A DNA stretch of 64,000 nt from Dichotomocladium elegans (taxonomy: Eukaryota; Mucoromycota; Mucoromycetes; Mucorales; Lichtheimiaceae), in assembly GCA_025716815.1 (NCBI GenBank), contig JAIXMN010000015.1, positions 310,001 to 374,000 of the forward strand. The letters run 5' to 3'. The notes beneath the pieces were generated by a model, which had not been told where the DNA came from, ran no database searches, and was given only the letters and a program-made list of their open reading frames with translations. Positions 13,998 to 24,434 of the stretch are shown here, in pieces (position 1 is the first letter of the stretch; every line of letters begins with the position of its first letter). The position numbers were made by a program, and so were the translations under genes.

Positions 13998-14415
13998 AGA
14001 ACCTAGTTTAGAAGAAAAATAGGGCGATGGGTGTGCGGGGCGGGGGAGAAGGTGTTTAGAGAGAGTTTATTTATTTGTATCAATGCATTATTTTTTATGC
14101 AAAACAATATATCAAGTGTGCGCACGCGCACGCATGCGACAGAAAGGTGGCGAGAGAGAGAGAGATAGGGGGGGGAAGGTAAAGATGAATAGTACCTTGG
14201 TGAAGTTCATATGTACAAGATGGAAGGGACGCAAAGAAAGAGGCGAGCGCGCAAAACAAGGATTGGGAGGAAGAATAATAATTGGGATAAATCCAGGGGG
14301 AGACGGGGGGGGAAAGGCAGAAGGCGGTTTGCAGCCAAAAAAAAAAAGGGGGGTGGGGGAAGGGATTTCTATGACAAACACGGAACGAAGAAGGGGGTGG
14401 TGTGTGTGTGTGTGA
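13998..14415. other. Intergenic region between convergent genes
   Basis: About 420 bases between the stop codons of the myosin gene and the minus-strand gene. Very purine-rich on the + strand, with GA and G runs (near 14150-14180 and 14300-14360) and a short TG repeat at 14400-14413. Probably 3' untranslated sequence of both genes; no gene seen. Confidence 0.4.
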
Positions 14416-16049
14416 TTAGACCATGCCTGAGGGTGGCGGAGGACGAGCAAGCATTTCCCTGGGCGGTGGCAGTTGGATCGACGAGACCTGTTGTTGATGA
14501 TGCCGATGGTATGGCGGGGACGACAGTGGTGGCAGCGGCAGGCGTTGCGTAGCTTGTGTGGCCAGCAAGTCAAGATTACTTTCGCCGCCACGGAGATCGT
14601 GAAGGGACGTCCATTTCCTAGGCGTCGGACGGCGATGCAGGCTCGTCTGGGACCACGGCGGAGGAAGCTCGACGGACGAAGAGGAGATCTTGCAAGGAAC
14701 GGGCCTGCGGAGCTCCGCGGCCGAATGCAAGGACCGGATGGTGGAGGTGTTGTGATCGCCTGGGTCGCTGTCGGGCAGCAGTGACCTTCCAGTAGCTGTA
14801 GGAGTAGCAGCAGCAGCAGCAGCAACAGCGAATCGACGATGGATAGGTATTGGCAACGGTGGTGGCGTTGAGCTCCGCGAAGACAAGGAGGAGGACGAAG
14901 ACGACCGCTGGTCATCCTGTGGCTGCGGAAGAGCCGTGTTGTGGTTGGACCGTCGTTTCTTGACGCATTTCGGAACAGCGGAGTGTCGATCGGATCCTGA
15001 TGCTGCTGTTGTCGTCGCTATGGGAACGAGTCGGCGCTGTCTTGACTGAATAATCGCCTGTTGCTGTCGCTGAGTCTTGAGCGTGGTGAGGAATGACGCG
15101 CGTTGTTTGGGATGAAGATGATAGTCGCCGAACCACGATGCGAATTTAGACCATAGATCATTGCTGGTCTCGTCATGATGGGACTGGTGCATGCCCTTCC
15201 ACAAGGGATGATGGGCTAGATGTTGCATAAACGACTGTAATCTGGAATAGACATTATTTTAATGAGCGCAGCACACATACACGGAAAAGGAACAGAGAAA
15301 AAAAGAAAACCACCCCATTTTTACTGGGAGATGGGGGAGGTGTATGTGTGAGTGTGTGGATCATGCTTCCTTTACCGTTCCTCCTCACGACAACGGAGCT
15401 GCTGCTGTATTGGCATTGGGCTGTCCTTGTCGCTGCTGCTGCTGCTGCTGCTCTGGGATGTTATGACTGCCATCCATTGTTCTTTGCTGTAAATACCCGT
15501 TGCCTTGATCACAGGTGCATCACGGAACCGGGCGGGCGTCATGGGACGGATACCCAGACTCGACAACAAGGGTGCGGTGGCAACACCGGCCATGATCTCC
15601 CGCAGACCAAGGCCGGCCAATTCCGCAAGCGCAAATATCATTCGCGATCTGGCAAGGCACGCCATCCTTTCGGCGATGAGGAACCGAGAGGTATGTTGTT
15701 GTTGGTGGTGATGGGAGAGAAGGACATGTCGCGCTGGCAGCTTTTCTTGCGGCCATTTCACGTTTCCACCTAGGATCAAATTCATCGTTTCGTCTATGCA
15801 AAAGTAATAGCAATTGCTATTGTCACGTAGGATGGTCTGACTGCAGCTATCATTTTCCTCGTCCTCGTCAATGCCGTTTATGTCATCATCATCATCATCA
15901 TCATCGTCGTCGTCGTCGTCGTCTTCTTCGTTATCATCATCGTGGTTAGGTCTGCTGTTATTGCGGTAATAGACGCAAAACGGTGCTGGATGAAAATCGG
16001 TTTCGCCAAATCGCCTGTATTCGCCTATAATAACGGGTACAAGTTTCAT
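14416..16049 (-). CDS. Unknown low-complexity protein with acidic tract
   Basis: Two exons on the minus strand, 16049-15376 and 15241-14416, joined in frame by a GT-AG intron (phase 2, restoring Arg), giving 499 residues. I do not recognise the family. The N-terminus (MKLVPVIIGEYRRFGETDF) is well-ordered in composition and is followed by a run of about 14 Asp encoded by ATC/GTC triplets on the + strand. A more conserved-looking core follows, around residues 80-200 (CYYFCIDETMNLILGG ... RMACLARSRMIFALAELAGLG). The C-terminal half is rich in Ser, Pro, Arg and His, with an Ala run, and is probably disordered. No signal peptide, membrane span or catalytic motif is evident. The consistent splice junction and sustained frame across both exons argue that it is a real gene. 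Confidence 0.65.
15888..15934. repeat. Triplet repeat encoding poly-Asp
   Basis: Tandem ATC then GTC triplets on the + strand, read on the minus strand as GAT/GAC and encoding an uninterrupted acidic run in the unknown protein. Likely variable in length between strains. Confidence 0.8.
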
Positions 16050-16073
16050 ATTGATCCGCTATTGTGTAGATGT

Positions 16074-16097
16074 ATGTATATATATATATATATATAT
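16074..16097. repeat. TA dinucleotide microsatellite
   Basis: A simple TA run just upstream of the start codon of the minus-strand unknown gene. Confidence 0.85.
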
Positions 16098-16903
16098 TTA
16101 TATATGTGCGTATGAGTACGTGACAGCCAGATAGTGAGTTGAAAAGAAAAATGTAGACGGGGTGAGAGGAGGTCCAAGATGGTTGTTGCGTGTCTCTATG
16201 CTGTTGCCGTAGGACGGACTAAGGACGTGTTGCAGAAAGGAGAAGAAGAAAGGAAAAGGAATAGAAAAAGCAAGAGGGGAAGTTTAGGAATATAAAAGAG
16301 CAATGGACTAATAGACGATGGCCACACATTGATACGCTGGGTAGAGAAAGAGAGTAGATGCTTTGTTGCATGCGTGTACATTAGCAAAATGCATCATTCC
16401 ATTCGTCCCAGCCGGAATATAGTAACCATGGGCACCCCCCAACCCCTATTCCTGTCTCCCTTACAACGACTTTACCTCTCTATCATCCTTCATTCACCCT
16501 TCCTTTCTTTCCAACCTTCCCCCCCCAAACCCCCTCAGGCACCCCCTCCCCGACATGCTTCTTTTTTTTTTCTGTATATAAATCCTCCTCTTCATCGTTG
16601 ATACACAACAGCGAACCTGACTATTGCTGATTATGGTTATTACAGACCCCAATTGCGAGAGTTGGAGTTTGCATTCCCGCATTTGCTAGCAGCAGACTCT
16701 CTATTACGGTGGATGATGATATATATACAAGCATATATGATCGAATGGTACAGCAAAACATCTCATGCTCCCTTGATTGTTTCATATTCTGTGGGGCCCA
16801 GTGACCCTGACAGATTGACAGACGGCGACGAACAGCATTGTGGGGATGAAGCATTTGTGCCTCGGTTCTTCCAATGCGTATGATGGAGGTTTTCATAATG
16901 TAA

Positions 16904-16927
16904 ACAACAACAACAACAACAACAACA
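16904..16927. repeat. AAC trinucleotide microsatellite
   Basis: About eight AAC units in noncoding sequence upstream of SPT8. Confidence 0.85.
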
Positions 16928-17255
16928 CCAGTAGCATCCATCCAATGAGAACCCCTCGCCTTATTATCTCTCCACCCGGATTTAAAAAGGAACGAAAAGG
17001 GGGAAGGGGGGCAGGAGGGATGCTCGACAGGGGTTTGGGGAGAACGCCGCGGGCCGGGATAGATCAGGTTGGATGCGCTTTACCCGACCAACAACAATAT
17101 TCTTAGTGATTCGGTAACCAACTCACCATCGTACAGCGAGAGGGAAGGAGAAAGGAGGAATGAAAAGGAGGGAGGGGAAGGTCCGCCCCGGTGGGGTCCT
17201 AAACAATTAAATTTTGAGAGGTTACGCTTTCAGCATTTCCCTCCCCCCCGCAAAC

Positions 17256-19631
17256 ATGTCCTCTGACGAAGAAGAGTCCATTTCCTCGACACCTCGCCTC
17301 CACATCATCGCCGACGATGACGGTCTAGAGAACGAAGGTAGAGGAACGCATGTGTGGATTGCATGGGTGTAAGAGAAAAAGAGAGGCAGTGCGTGTGGGC
17401 GTGTGCGTGTTTATGCGTAGTGTTTTTTTTTATATATTCTTTTGCCATGTTCACGCGCGCGCGATATTTCCATCTTGAAAAGATACCGCATCGCTTCGAA
17501 GTTCCCCTGCTCCACAGCACAAGCTGGACACCAAGTCGCCATCCTTAGCAGATCTGCAACAGCATCAGGATCCGTCATCGTCGTTACAGCAGCAACAGCC
17601 GGAACAACTCCCGGAACGATACGTCGATTATGCCGTCAATCCGCTTGCACTGACATGCCAGACTTACGACTGCGTACCTCTTGTAATTCCCCTCTCTCGC
17701 TCGACAATATGCTCTATTGGCTCACGTTATTATCTTAGGCGGCTGCGTTACACCCCTCCCAAATCTACAGCGTCGCAGCAACAAAGTGTTTTCGGTGGGT
17801 ATTTACAGGCTCGGACGACGGGTATGTACGCAAATGGGACTTTTTCGCCTCCATGAACGGCAAGACCGCTCTGACCCAGGTGCAACGCCATCAACATGTG
17901 GACTCAGTCACCATGGTACTAAGCTATGTCTCCCAGCAGTGGGTTTCTGTTTCTAACATGCGTTATAGTCGGGTGTTCTGAGCTCATGGTGGGAGAACGA
18001 AGAACAGGTGGCAGCAGCACCAGCAGCACTGCCACCGCCGCCAACGTCAACACCTGTCCAGACCGAAGGAGGTAATACTACAAATGAAGCGGGAGGCGCG
18101 GTGGGTCCTACGACTGCTGCGGCATCCATCCCATCCGCATCCTCATCCGTTGCCGGAAACGACGGCGGCAAATTGTCGCCTGTCTACAGCATCGATGTCC
18201 ACACCGAGGCGCTGTGGGCGTTGCTGGGGACCGAAAGTGGTAACATCAACTTGGTCACGGTGCGTCACGACGAAGGCAAGTGCCATCACGTTTTACGGCA
18301 TCACACTGGACCCGTCTCGGTACTGCAGATCACACCAGGTGAGACGGGCGTGATCAGCGGGTCCTGGGACAAGTCTGTGCTGGTAAGAGAGAGAAAAAAG
18401 GGAGGGGAAGACAGAACATGCGTGCGTGTGTGCGTGTGTGTGCGGTGTATGTGTTCATTTCATTCAAGAAAAAACAAAAACAGACCAAGTAAATGAAGTG
18501 TCCCTTTTTATTTAGGAATGGGATCTGAACACTGGATCCATCGTACGGAACTACAGCGGCCATAGCTCACAGATCTCATCTGCATCATTTCGTCCGGTGT
18601 ATAAACGCACTGTCTCTATGAATAACAATGCTACAGCGTCATCAGCATCACCCAAGGCTACAACCGAAAGCAATGATGATGACCAAAAAGAGACGGGCGA
18701 AGCCAACACGAGCGTCTACGAAGAAAAGGACGAAAATATCTTTTTGACAACCAGTTTTGATGGACAGTGTTTCATCTGGGATCGGCGGGAACACGGGAAA
18801 GCAGCGCGGATGCTGGGATTACCAGACAAAACACCTCCGTGGTGTCTCTCGGTAAAAAGAAGAGGGGGGGACATTCTTCCAGCCTTGGAAAGAGCTCATC
18901 TTATATGGGTATACCTTCTTTTTTTTCACCTTCAAGGCATGCTGGAGTGCGGATGGGTCAAAAATATACACAGGCCGTCGAAATGGTCAAGGTAAGCAGA
19001 GGGGAAAAGTGTATGAGACTGAAGCCTGACGAAGGCATGACGCAGTGGACGAATGGGATTATGCATCACAAAAATTGATCCGGTCTTTCCGGATGCCGAT
19101 GAATTCTGGCCCGGTATCCTACGTTGCGAGTATGCCAAATGGTAAACACATTATATGGTAAGCTACCTCAGCGTATTTACACACACACACACATATATGT
19201 ATATATGTATATATTCTTTGACCACGCTTGCTCCTGTCTGACTTTTTCTTTTCAGTGCATCTCGCGACAATGTGCGGTTGTGGAATACCGAGATCGAGAC
19301 AACAGCAAATATTTACCCAGAGGGACAGGAGCGGCCGACGTTGACCGGAAGCTCAGCATCTTATAAGACAAACCCGTTCACGATCTTGCCTGGGCATCAC
19401 AGCGGGTCAATCTCCCATATTGGCAAGTCTAGGAAAGGGTGGAGAAGAAAGAGAGAGAATGTGTGCGGGTGTGGAGGTGGGAGTACTAAATCAGGAAATG
19501 TATCCATGTATTTTGTCTGGTTAGTCATTGACCCTACATGCCGTTATATGATCACCACATCCGGTAACCGAGGATGGGACGGAGTATCGACCAATGCATG
19601 CCTGTTTTATGAAATTACACCGATTGTGTAG
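17256..19631 (+). CDS. SPT8: SAGA complex WD40 subunit Spt8
   Basis: Nine exons: 17256-17337, 17483-17682, 17739-17915, 17969-18382, 18516-18851, 18937-18991, 19046-19157, 19256-19422 and 19525-19631, giving 549 residues. An acidic N-terminus (MSSDEEES) leads into a WD40 propeller. Spt8-typical stretches include HPSQIYSVAATKCFRWVFTG, DDGYVRKWDFF, SGVLSSWWENEE, SGSWDKSVLEWDLNTG, GRRNGQVDEWD and CASRDNVRLWN. The last blade has an Spt8-like loop ending TTSGNRGWDG. In other fungi Spt8 belongs to the SAGA coactivator and helps place TATA-binding protein; it acts in the nucleus. Low-complexity inserts sit between blades (Ala/Pro/Thr near 18010-18130, and acidic Ser/Thr near 18620-18730). The last intron has a GC donor (GCAAGT at 19423). 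Exon 2 starts at 17483; an alternative acceptor nearer the Gln-rich stretch breaks frame. Confidence 0.9.
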
Positions 19632-20136
19632 AGCGAGGCGGCCCACAAAAAATGGACAGAAATGTTGATATTAATTCCCTTTGTATCGGATGAGCTGTGG
19701 GGGGGGGCTGTTCAAGTTTTGTTTGCGGATGGCACAATACTGTCGATATACATATGATTGTGCTCATGACAGGCTTTATGCGCATTGTTTATTCTACTTC
19801 CAGAAGAAAATAGAGATCCGATCTTGAGATAACAGGGTACACTGTAGATAGGGGGTGTTGTTGGTGGTGAAAAGAAAGGTTAGAGGTTATTGAAACTCAC
19901 CTTTCCTGCATTGACGAGCGTTGTACAAAGCAAGAAGGTTTCCATTTTCTTCATCCTGTTGCGGGAATTGTTGAGGTATCAGCTGGACGCATCACACACA
20001 TATACACACAGAGCCTTTGTCTTTTATACGGCCCTTCTTTAAAGCCTTTTGACCCTTAGCCCTTCTTCTTCTCTGTCTCTCCCCTTTCTCTTTCTTCCTT
20101 CCTTTCTCTTCTCTTCTCGCACATCACACAAGCAGC
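19632..20136. promoter_or_regulatory. Intergenic region with CT-rich promoter tract
   Basis: About 500 bases. Positions 20030-20130 are almost pure C/T, a common fungal promoter or leader signature, and lead into the ATG at 20137. Nothing else is evident. Confidence 0.4.
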
Positions 20137-20735
20137 ATGTCATCTAGCACAACGACCGATAGCAGGAGAACCGTCCATTTCGAAACAACACCCCGAGCGT
20201 ACTACGATAACTACACCGCAGCGACGCCGAGTTATGATCTGTACCCGAGTCTGGCCCGTCGCATGGGCAACGGCTACGTTCATCGGGCGAGTGGAACCGG
20301 CAGCACCGGGCCAACAAAGCGGCCGAGACGTCAGGTCAACTTTGCAACGATGAACATGATTGTCCAGAAGCAACAACAACAACAGCAGCAGCAGCAACAA
20401 CAACAACAACAGCAACTGCAGCACGAAGACAATGCTAGCAGTCCATTGTGGTACAGCCCCCATCCGTTGCTAGACCTCTTTAGTCGGTTACCACCGTCCT
20501 CAACGGCAGCCGCTCCTGCTGTCGATGGTGATGTGCCGTCATGGGATTTATACCCACTTGTCCTTCGGAATGTAAGCACTTGGATTTTTATCGTTGTCAT
20601 GTTTTCGGGGTGGTGGGGAGACGACTTTTTTTTTCCCGTCTTGTTGACATTGTTGAACCACCTCTTCAGGTTGAGAATTTAGGAACAGACGAGATGCGGC
20701 AGCGGCTACATCATACGATGACAACGATGCTCTGA
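20137..20735 (+). CDS. Unknown protein with repeated DLYP motif and poly-Gln
   Basis: Two exons, 20137-20571 and 20670-20735, joined by a GT-AG intron, giving 166 residues. I do not recognise the family. Two copies of a short motif stand out: SYDLYPSLARRM near residue 31 and SWDLYPLVLRN near residue 136, separated by a basic stretch (TKRPRRQVNF) and a run of 15 or more Gln. The second exon adds a short polar tail (NLGTDEMRQRL). No signal peptide or membrane span. The motif repeat, the clean intron and the CT-rich promoter support a real gene, perhaps a small regulator or adaptor using the DLYP motif for binding; that role is a guess. Confidence 0.6.
20371..20423. repeat. CAA/CAG repeat encoding poly-Gln
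   Basis: Mixed CAA and CAG triplets inside the DLYP-motif gene, encoding an almost unbroken Gln run. Confidence 0.85.
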
Positions 20736-21500
20736 ATAACACTGTTCATGCTTCCCCCCCTCGCCCCGTATGTTATTCGCTGGCCTGGCTAGTGTTTTCA
20801 CACAACAAAAGCAATAGCAACAAACCATAGCCTCTCCCTCTCTCTCTCTCTCTCGTTCTTTTTTTTTACCTCGTGTTGCTGCTAAAAACTTAACTTTGAC
20901 TCACCTGCTTCTTTTCTTTTCGGCGCCTTCCTCTCTTGGTGCGTCCCTTTTCTCCCAAAAGAGGGATGTATGCGTATGTATTTTGAAACGGGTGACAAAC
21001 CAACAACAACAACAACAAAGCACACCACTTGCAGAATTATTGAACATGCAGCACTTTTGCGCACGCTTATTTACAGTAGTACTTGATATGAAATACAACA
21101 CCGCAGAAGCAGCACCTTTCTTTTTTTTGTTACCCGCGGCTGCATCATCGGAGAAATGGGACATTGGTGGTTCGGTGTGTGTGTGTAGCGCGATGGCAAA
21201 GGTCACCGGCATCTCCCCATTTCCCTCCCCATCACCCCCCCATGTCTTTTTCTTTCACGGGTCTATTGATTTCACATTCAATGGATCGTCCGTGTTTATG
21301 TATAACAAAAAGGGTATTTATCTACAGGTGGGGGTGTTACAATGTGTCTGTGTGTGCGTGTGTGTAATCGGTGGTGCTCTGCTTGCATTATACATGATAT
21401 TTATATTTAGGTTGGGAAACGAGGTGAGGTGGTGGATGGTGAGATTTCGAGCCGGGGATGGATTGAATGTGGGACGTTGTTTGGGCAACGGGCCGCTTTT
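20736..21500. other. Intergenic region, low complexity
   Basis: About 760 bases between convergent genes. Contains a CT repeat near 20837-20854, an AAC repeat near 21001-21018 and several GTGTG tracts (21175-21185, 21338-21365). Open frames here are compositionally biased and show no family motif. Probably 3' untranslated sequence. Confidence 0.35.
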
Positions 21501-21785
21501 TTATCTTGACACACCCAGTGTGTACGTTTCGGAGGTCTTGTACTGGCTGGCAGCCAAAGAATTGGAGTTGGAACCGTTACGCTTGAGCAGGGCAGACCAT
21601 CTGGTACTGCTGGAGCGACGAGGTGAGATGTCTGGGGCCGATTCGAGATAGACGCCGTCGCGATAGACGGTGTCGTAGTACTGTCGATCGTGCGAGGCGA
21701 ACTGCGATTGCGAAAGGCGACGTTTGGTGTACTTGTTGATTTTGCGCAAGTCGTATTGCATCTTTAGCTTCTCCATGAAACCCAT
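21501..21785 (-). CDS. Small basic protein of unknown function (or C-terminal exon)
   Basis: A 94-residue frame beginning MGFMEKLKMQYDLRKINKYT. It is basic at the N-terminus, contains tyrosine-rich DRQYYDTVYRDGVYLE, and ends with a Ser/Arg stretch (SPRRSSSTRW) that resembles a kinase-phosphorylated tail. I do not recognise a family. The composition is typical of real protein and unlike the biased frames around it. It may be a stand-alone small gene. It may instead be the last exon of the spliced gene at about 22,010-22,980 on the same strand, because an AAG acceptor-like sequence lies directly before the ATG after a CA repeat. No start context decides between these readings. Confidence 0.45.
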   Translation of the reverse strand: MGFMEKLKMQYDLRKINKYTKRRLSQSQFASHDRQYYDTVYRDGVYLESAPDISPRRSSSTRWSALLKRNGSNSNSLAASQYKTSETYTLGVSR

Positions 21786-21792
21786 CTTGCGT

Positions 21793-21811
21793 GTGTGTGT
21801 GTGTGTGTGTT
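21793..21811. repeat. TG dinucleotide microsatellite
   Basis: A short TG run directly upstream of the minus-strand ATG at 21785. Confidence 0.8.
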
Positions 21812-22009
21812 TTTGCCACCGAAGGAAAAGGAAAAAGGAAGTGAAAGAAGGGAATCGGGCTTATCCCGACCTCTGACTTTATTTTTAACCGGGCGGTACC
21901 TTTTTACCTGCCGTGCAATGAAAAAACATACGGGAAAAGAGGGTGGGATTTTTTTCCGCGTTTGTTGTTGTTTTTGGTACACTGAATACGTACAACCAAT
22001 CAAAATCAG

Positions 22010-22980
22010 GAGCCACTGGACGATCCATGTATGATTCCAGTATGACAACAATTGTATCAACGGGCTGTGCCTCCTCCCACGTCCCTTTCAGGCCGGGTAA
22101 CAGCTGGCCTTTGCCTTCCCAAAGCACAGAGTCTATTTTAAAAACAGCATGCGGAAGGTCATCCGTCAACTTGGATCTTGAAACCCAAGCAAACGTTCAG
22201 CAGCTAACGCAGACAGTCGAACAATGGCACAACTCCCATGGATGCAAGGGGATCTTCTCAAGTAGAAGCATCCAGACGGGCTCCATCCTCCCTAATTGCA
22301 ATGTAAGCGCTCAGGCTACGTCTTTCTTTGCCCGATTCGCAGATTGTATGACAACCCTTTGTCATTTTCTTCTGAACGCTTTTGCCCGCCGATTGATGAA
22401 ATGCAATCGAGGCCGTGAGCTTTCAGACAGACACGGTGGTTTACTTTTGTAGCTTCAAGTTGAACCACAGGAACGGATGTGATGTTTTTCACCCATGCTA
22501 CACGGCATGTCCAACGTAAGGCAGACAGGCAGCTTATCAGCTACCGCCAATAAGAACAATGACAAAATATCATCATCTGCTTGGGTCTTTATTCTGTGAC
22601 GTCCCCCCTTGCAATGACCGAGGACCCGGAAGCGATAATCAATCATGTTCAGATTTCCAAGCCATGGCCAGTCCGACAAGGCTCTTTCTTTCATGTACTG
22701 TCGCAATATCCATCTCTCTGGTGAGATATTTACATCTATAGAGCAATCGTTTGCTGTAGTCTGTACGTAGCTCATGGTCTCCTCGTCTTCATGATATGCG
22801 TCTGTGCGCCAGCCATAGCAACAGTGCATGTGTACATGTGCTACTGCTCTTTCTAGTTTCATCCGCTCGTCGATGATTGAGATCGCAACAGGATTCTGGT
22901 CGGATCGTTGAGAGAAGGGCAAAGGAGGAGTGGTAGTTTTCTTATTTTCTCCTTGTTTCTGCAGAGTAGAAAATATCACA
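22010..22980 (-). CDS. Probable spliced gene of unknown function
   Basis: Three minus-strand stretches look coding and are separated by splice-like signals. The first, about 22,975-22,640, contains ISIIDERMKLERAVAHVHMH and SPERWILRQYMKERALSDW. The second, about 22,490-22,290, contains WVKNITSVPVVQLEATKVN and HRVCLKAHGLD. The third, about 22,185-22,015, contains VLWEGKGQLLPGLKGTWEEA and MDRPVAPDFDWLYV. I do not recognise the family. Exact exon borders, the start codon and the end are not resolved, and outer limits are approximate. The gene may continue into the frame at 21,785-21,501. The alternation of protein-like and noncoding sequence on one strand is the main evidence. A decayed gene cannot be excluded. 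Confidence 0.35.
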
Positions 22981-23395
22981 GAGCAAACAAAAAGGCTTCC
23001 TCTCTTATCAGCACACGCGCAATCCAATATCTGTTTTTTAAACTTGAAGCGGCGCTTGTCTACGTTGTCATTTAGTCGCTCACACGCGGCTTTGACCCTT
23101 TTTTGCGAAAGCAGACAGAGGGGGAGGTCTTGATGGCGGCGATAGATAGGGCGGACGGGTAAGAGAGAGAGCTAGACAAAGAGAGACAAGAGGGGAAGGG
23201 GGTTGAGGGGGGGGGAGAGCAGATGTTCGAATGGGGCTCAGGACGGTTGTCCATGAGGGTAAGCGGCGCCCTTTTCGTGAGTGGTTTTCATTAGCAACAC
23301 ACACCTTAAAAAGAATCGGGGCGTTGGTCGTTCTTTATAATCCCTTCTCTTTTTCTATTTTTCCTCTTTTCTCTCTTTCTCCTTCACCATCAACC

Positions 23396-23663
23396 ATGAG
23401 CTATCCTCAGCAGTACCCTCCTCCTTCAGGCCAATACTATTCCCCTCCTCCTCCCGGTCCTGCCTATGGCGCTCCTCCACAGCCCGGCTACGGCGCTCCT
23501 CCCGGTGGTGGATACTACCAGCCTGCGTAAGTTATCTCTGTTGATGATCAGAAAAAGGGGAAGAAATCTGAACAATATCGACAGCCCTCCTCCTCAGACC
23601 GTGATCGTCCAACAGCCCCAACAACACAACTCGGCTGCCGATGATTGCTGCTGCGCCTGGTAA
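23396..23663 (+). CDS. Small Pro/Gly/Tyr-rich protein with cysteine tail (CYSTM-like)
   Basis: Two exons, 23396-23526 and 23585-23663 (phase 2 junction restoring Ala), giving 69 residues. The N-terminus is made of Pro/Tyr/Gly-rich units (YPPPSGQYYSPPPPGPAYG and similar). After a Gln/Pro linker (QTVIVQQPQQ) the protein ends in DDCCCAW. This layout matches small CYSTM-type proteins of fungi and plants, in which the Cys cluster at the end of a short tail sits at the membrane, probably through lipidation. Here the tail is very short, so membrane attachment by cysteine acylation is inferred. A TATA-like TTTATAA lies about 60 bases before the ATG and a CT-rich leader follows it. Confidence 0.7.
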
Positions 23664-24434
23664 GGAAAAAAAATGAACAGGGATAGTGGGGATGGGTGGG
23701 TGTGCGGAAATGAGGAAGCGGCATAGTATCTTTGAATTAAATGTTGTATGTAGTTTGGCGGGTATGTGCATTTGCTGTACCTTGGACGCACTGTTTTAGT
23801 AGCAGTAGCGCTAGTCGCAAATCTTCTCCCTCCTCTGTGTCCATATCGCAGAAACGAACATCCTCGTACACCGTACATACATACTACACTGTAATTCCTC
23901 GTCCTTTTTCTCTCTTTCTCTTCCTCCTCCTTCGCCACCATGACACCATCGTTTTCTTTCACCTACTGTTAGATATAACGCCTTTAAAAAATAAAGTAAG
24001 AAGTCTATTAGTGTCGGACAAATCAATTAAAGGGAAAAAAGGATCAGGAACGTCAAGAATTGCTTTTCCTAAAAATCAGCTAGCCTATGGCAACATACAA
24101 GCACCGTAATCGCTAGCCAACTACGCCCATCACCACCTTCCCCCCCCCGCCGTTTATCCGTGATACCATGCCTACACCTGCCCTCAGCTTGCCACACGCT
24201 GAATTCGCAAATAAACTTTCTTAAACGGGTCATTCGGTCGGAGAATGAAGATCTCTTTCCGTGCCACACTCACACACATACACACATACACACACACACA
24301 CGCACGCACACACACGCATACATTTTCTCTCTCACATACGCACATCCCACAAGCCTATCGCCAGTAATCATTAGGCTGCGTATAACAGTTGCGGATTATC
24401 TTCTGTTCTCCACTTTTCTATTTCAATCATTCCC
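23664..24434. promoter_or_regulatory. Intergenic region with CA repeat
   Basis: About 770 bases between tandem genes. Contains a CA-rich repeat at about 24,268-24,320 and an AATAAA at 23,988 that may serve the upstream gene. No gene seen; the promoter of the next gene is expected near 24,300-24,430. Confidence 0.4.
24268..24320. repeat. CA-rich microsatellite
   Basis: Interrupted CA dinucleotide run in the promoter region of the Brl1/Brr6-type gene. Confidence 0.8.

Larger units (their letters stand above)
16050..17255. promoter_or_regulatory. Divergent intergenic region
   Basis: About 1.2 kb between the minus-strand unknown gene and SPT8. It holds a TA dinucleotide repeat (about 16074-16097), a C/T-rich stretch at 16430-16580, an AAC repeat at about 16904-16927 and purine-rich sequence at 17125-17180. 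No gene is supported. Both promoters presumably lie here. Confidence 0.4.

Noticed and set aside
14112..14915. A minus-strand open frame overlapping the unknown low-complexity gene
   Set aside because: It is an alternative frame of a Ser/Pro/Arg-rich region plus intergenic purine runs. The other frame has the consistent splice junction and sustained coding composition.
17819..17832. An intron inside the third SPT8 exon
   Set aside because: The frame reads straight through (FRWVFTGSDDGYVRKWDFF) and matches the family, so no intron is needed.
18001..18171. A separate minus-strand gene over the Ala/Pro-rich insert of SPT8
   Set aside because: It is a shadow of a low-complexity insert. The SPT8 frame continues on both sides into recognised WD40 sequence.
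20896..21651. A plus-strand open frame of 251 residues
   Set aside because: It runs through microsatellites and T-rich sequence, with Cys-Val repeats encoded by TGTG tracts, and overlaps a better minus-strand frame at its end.
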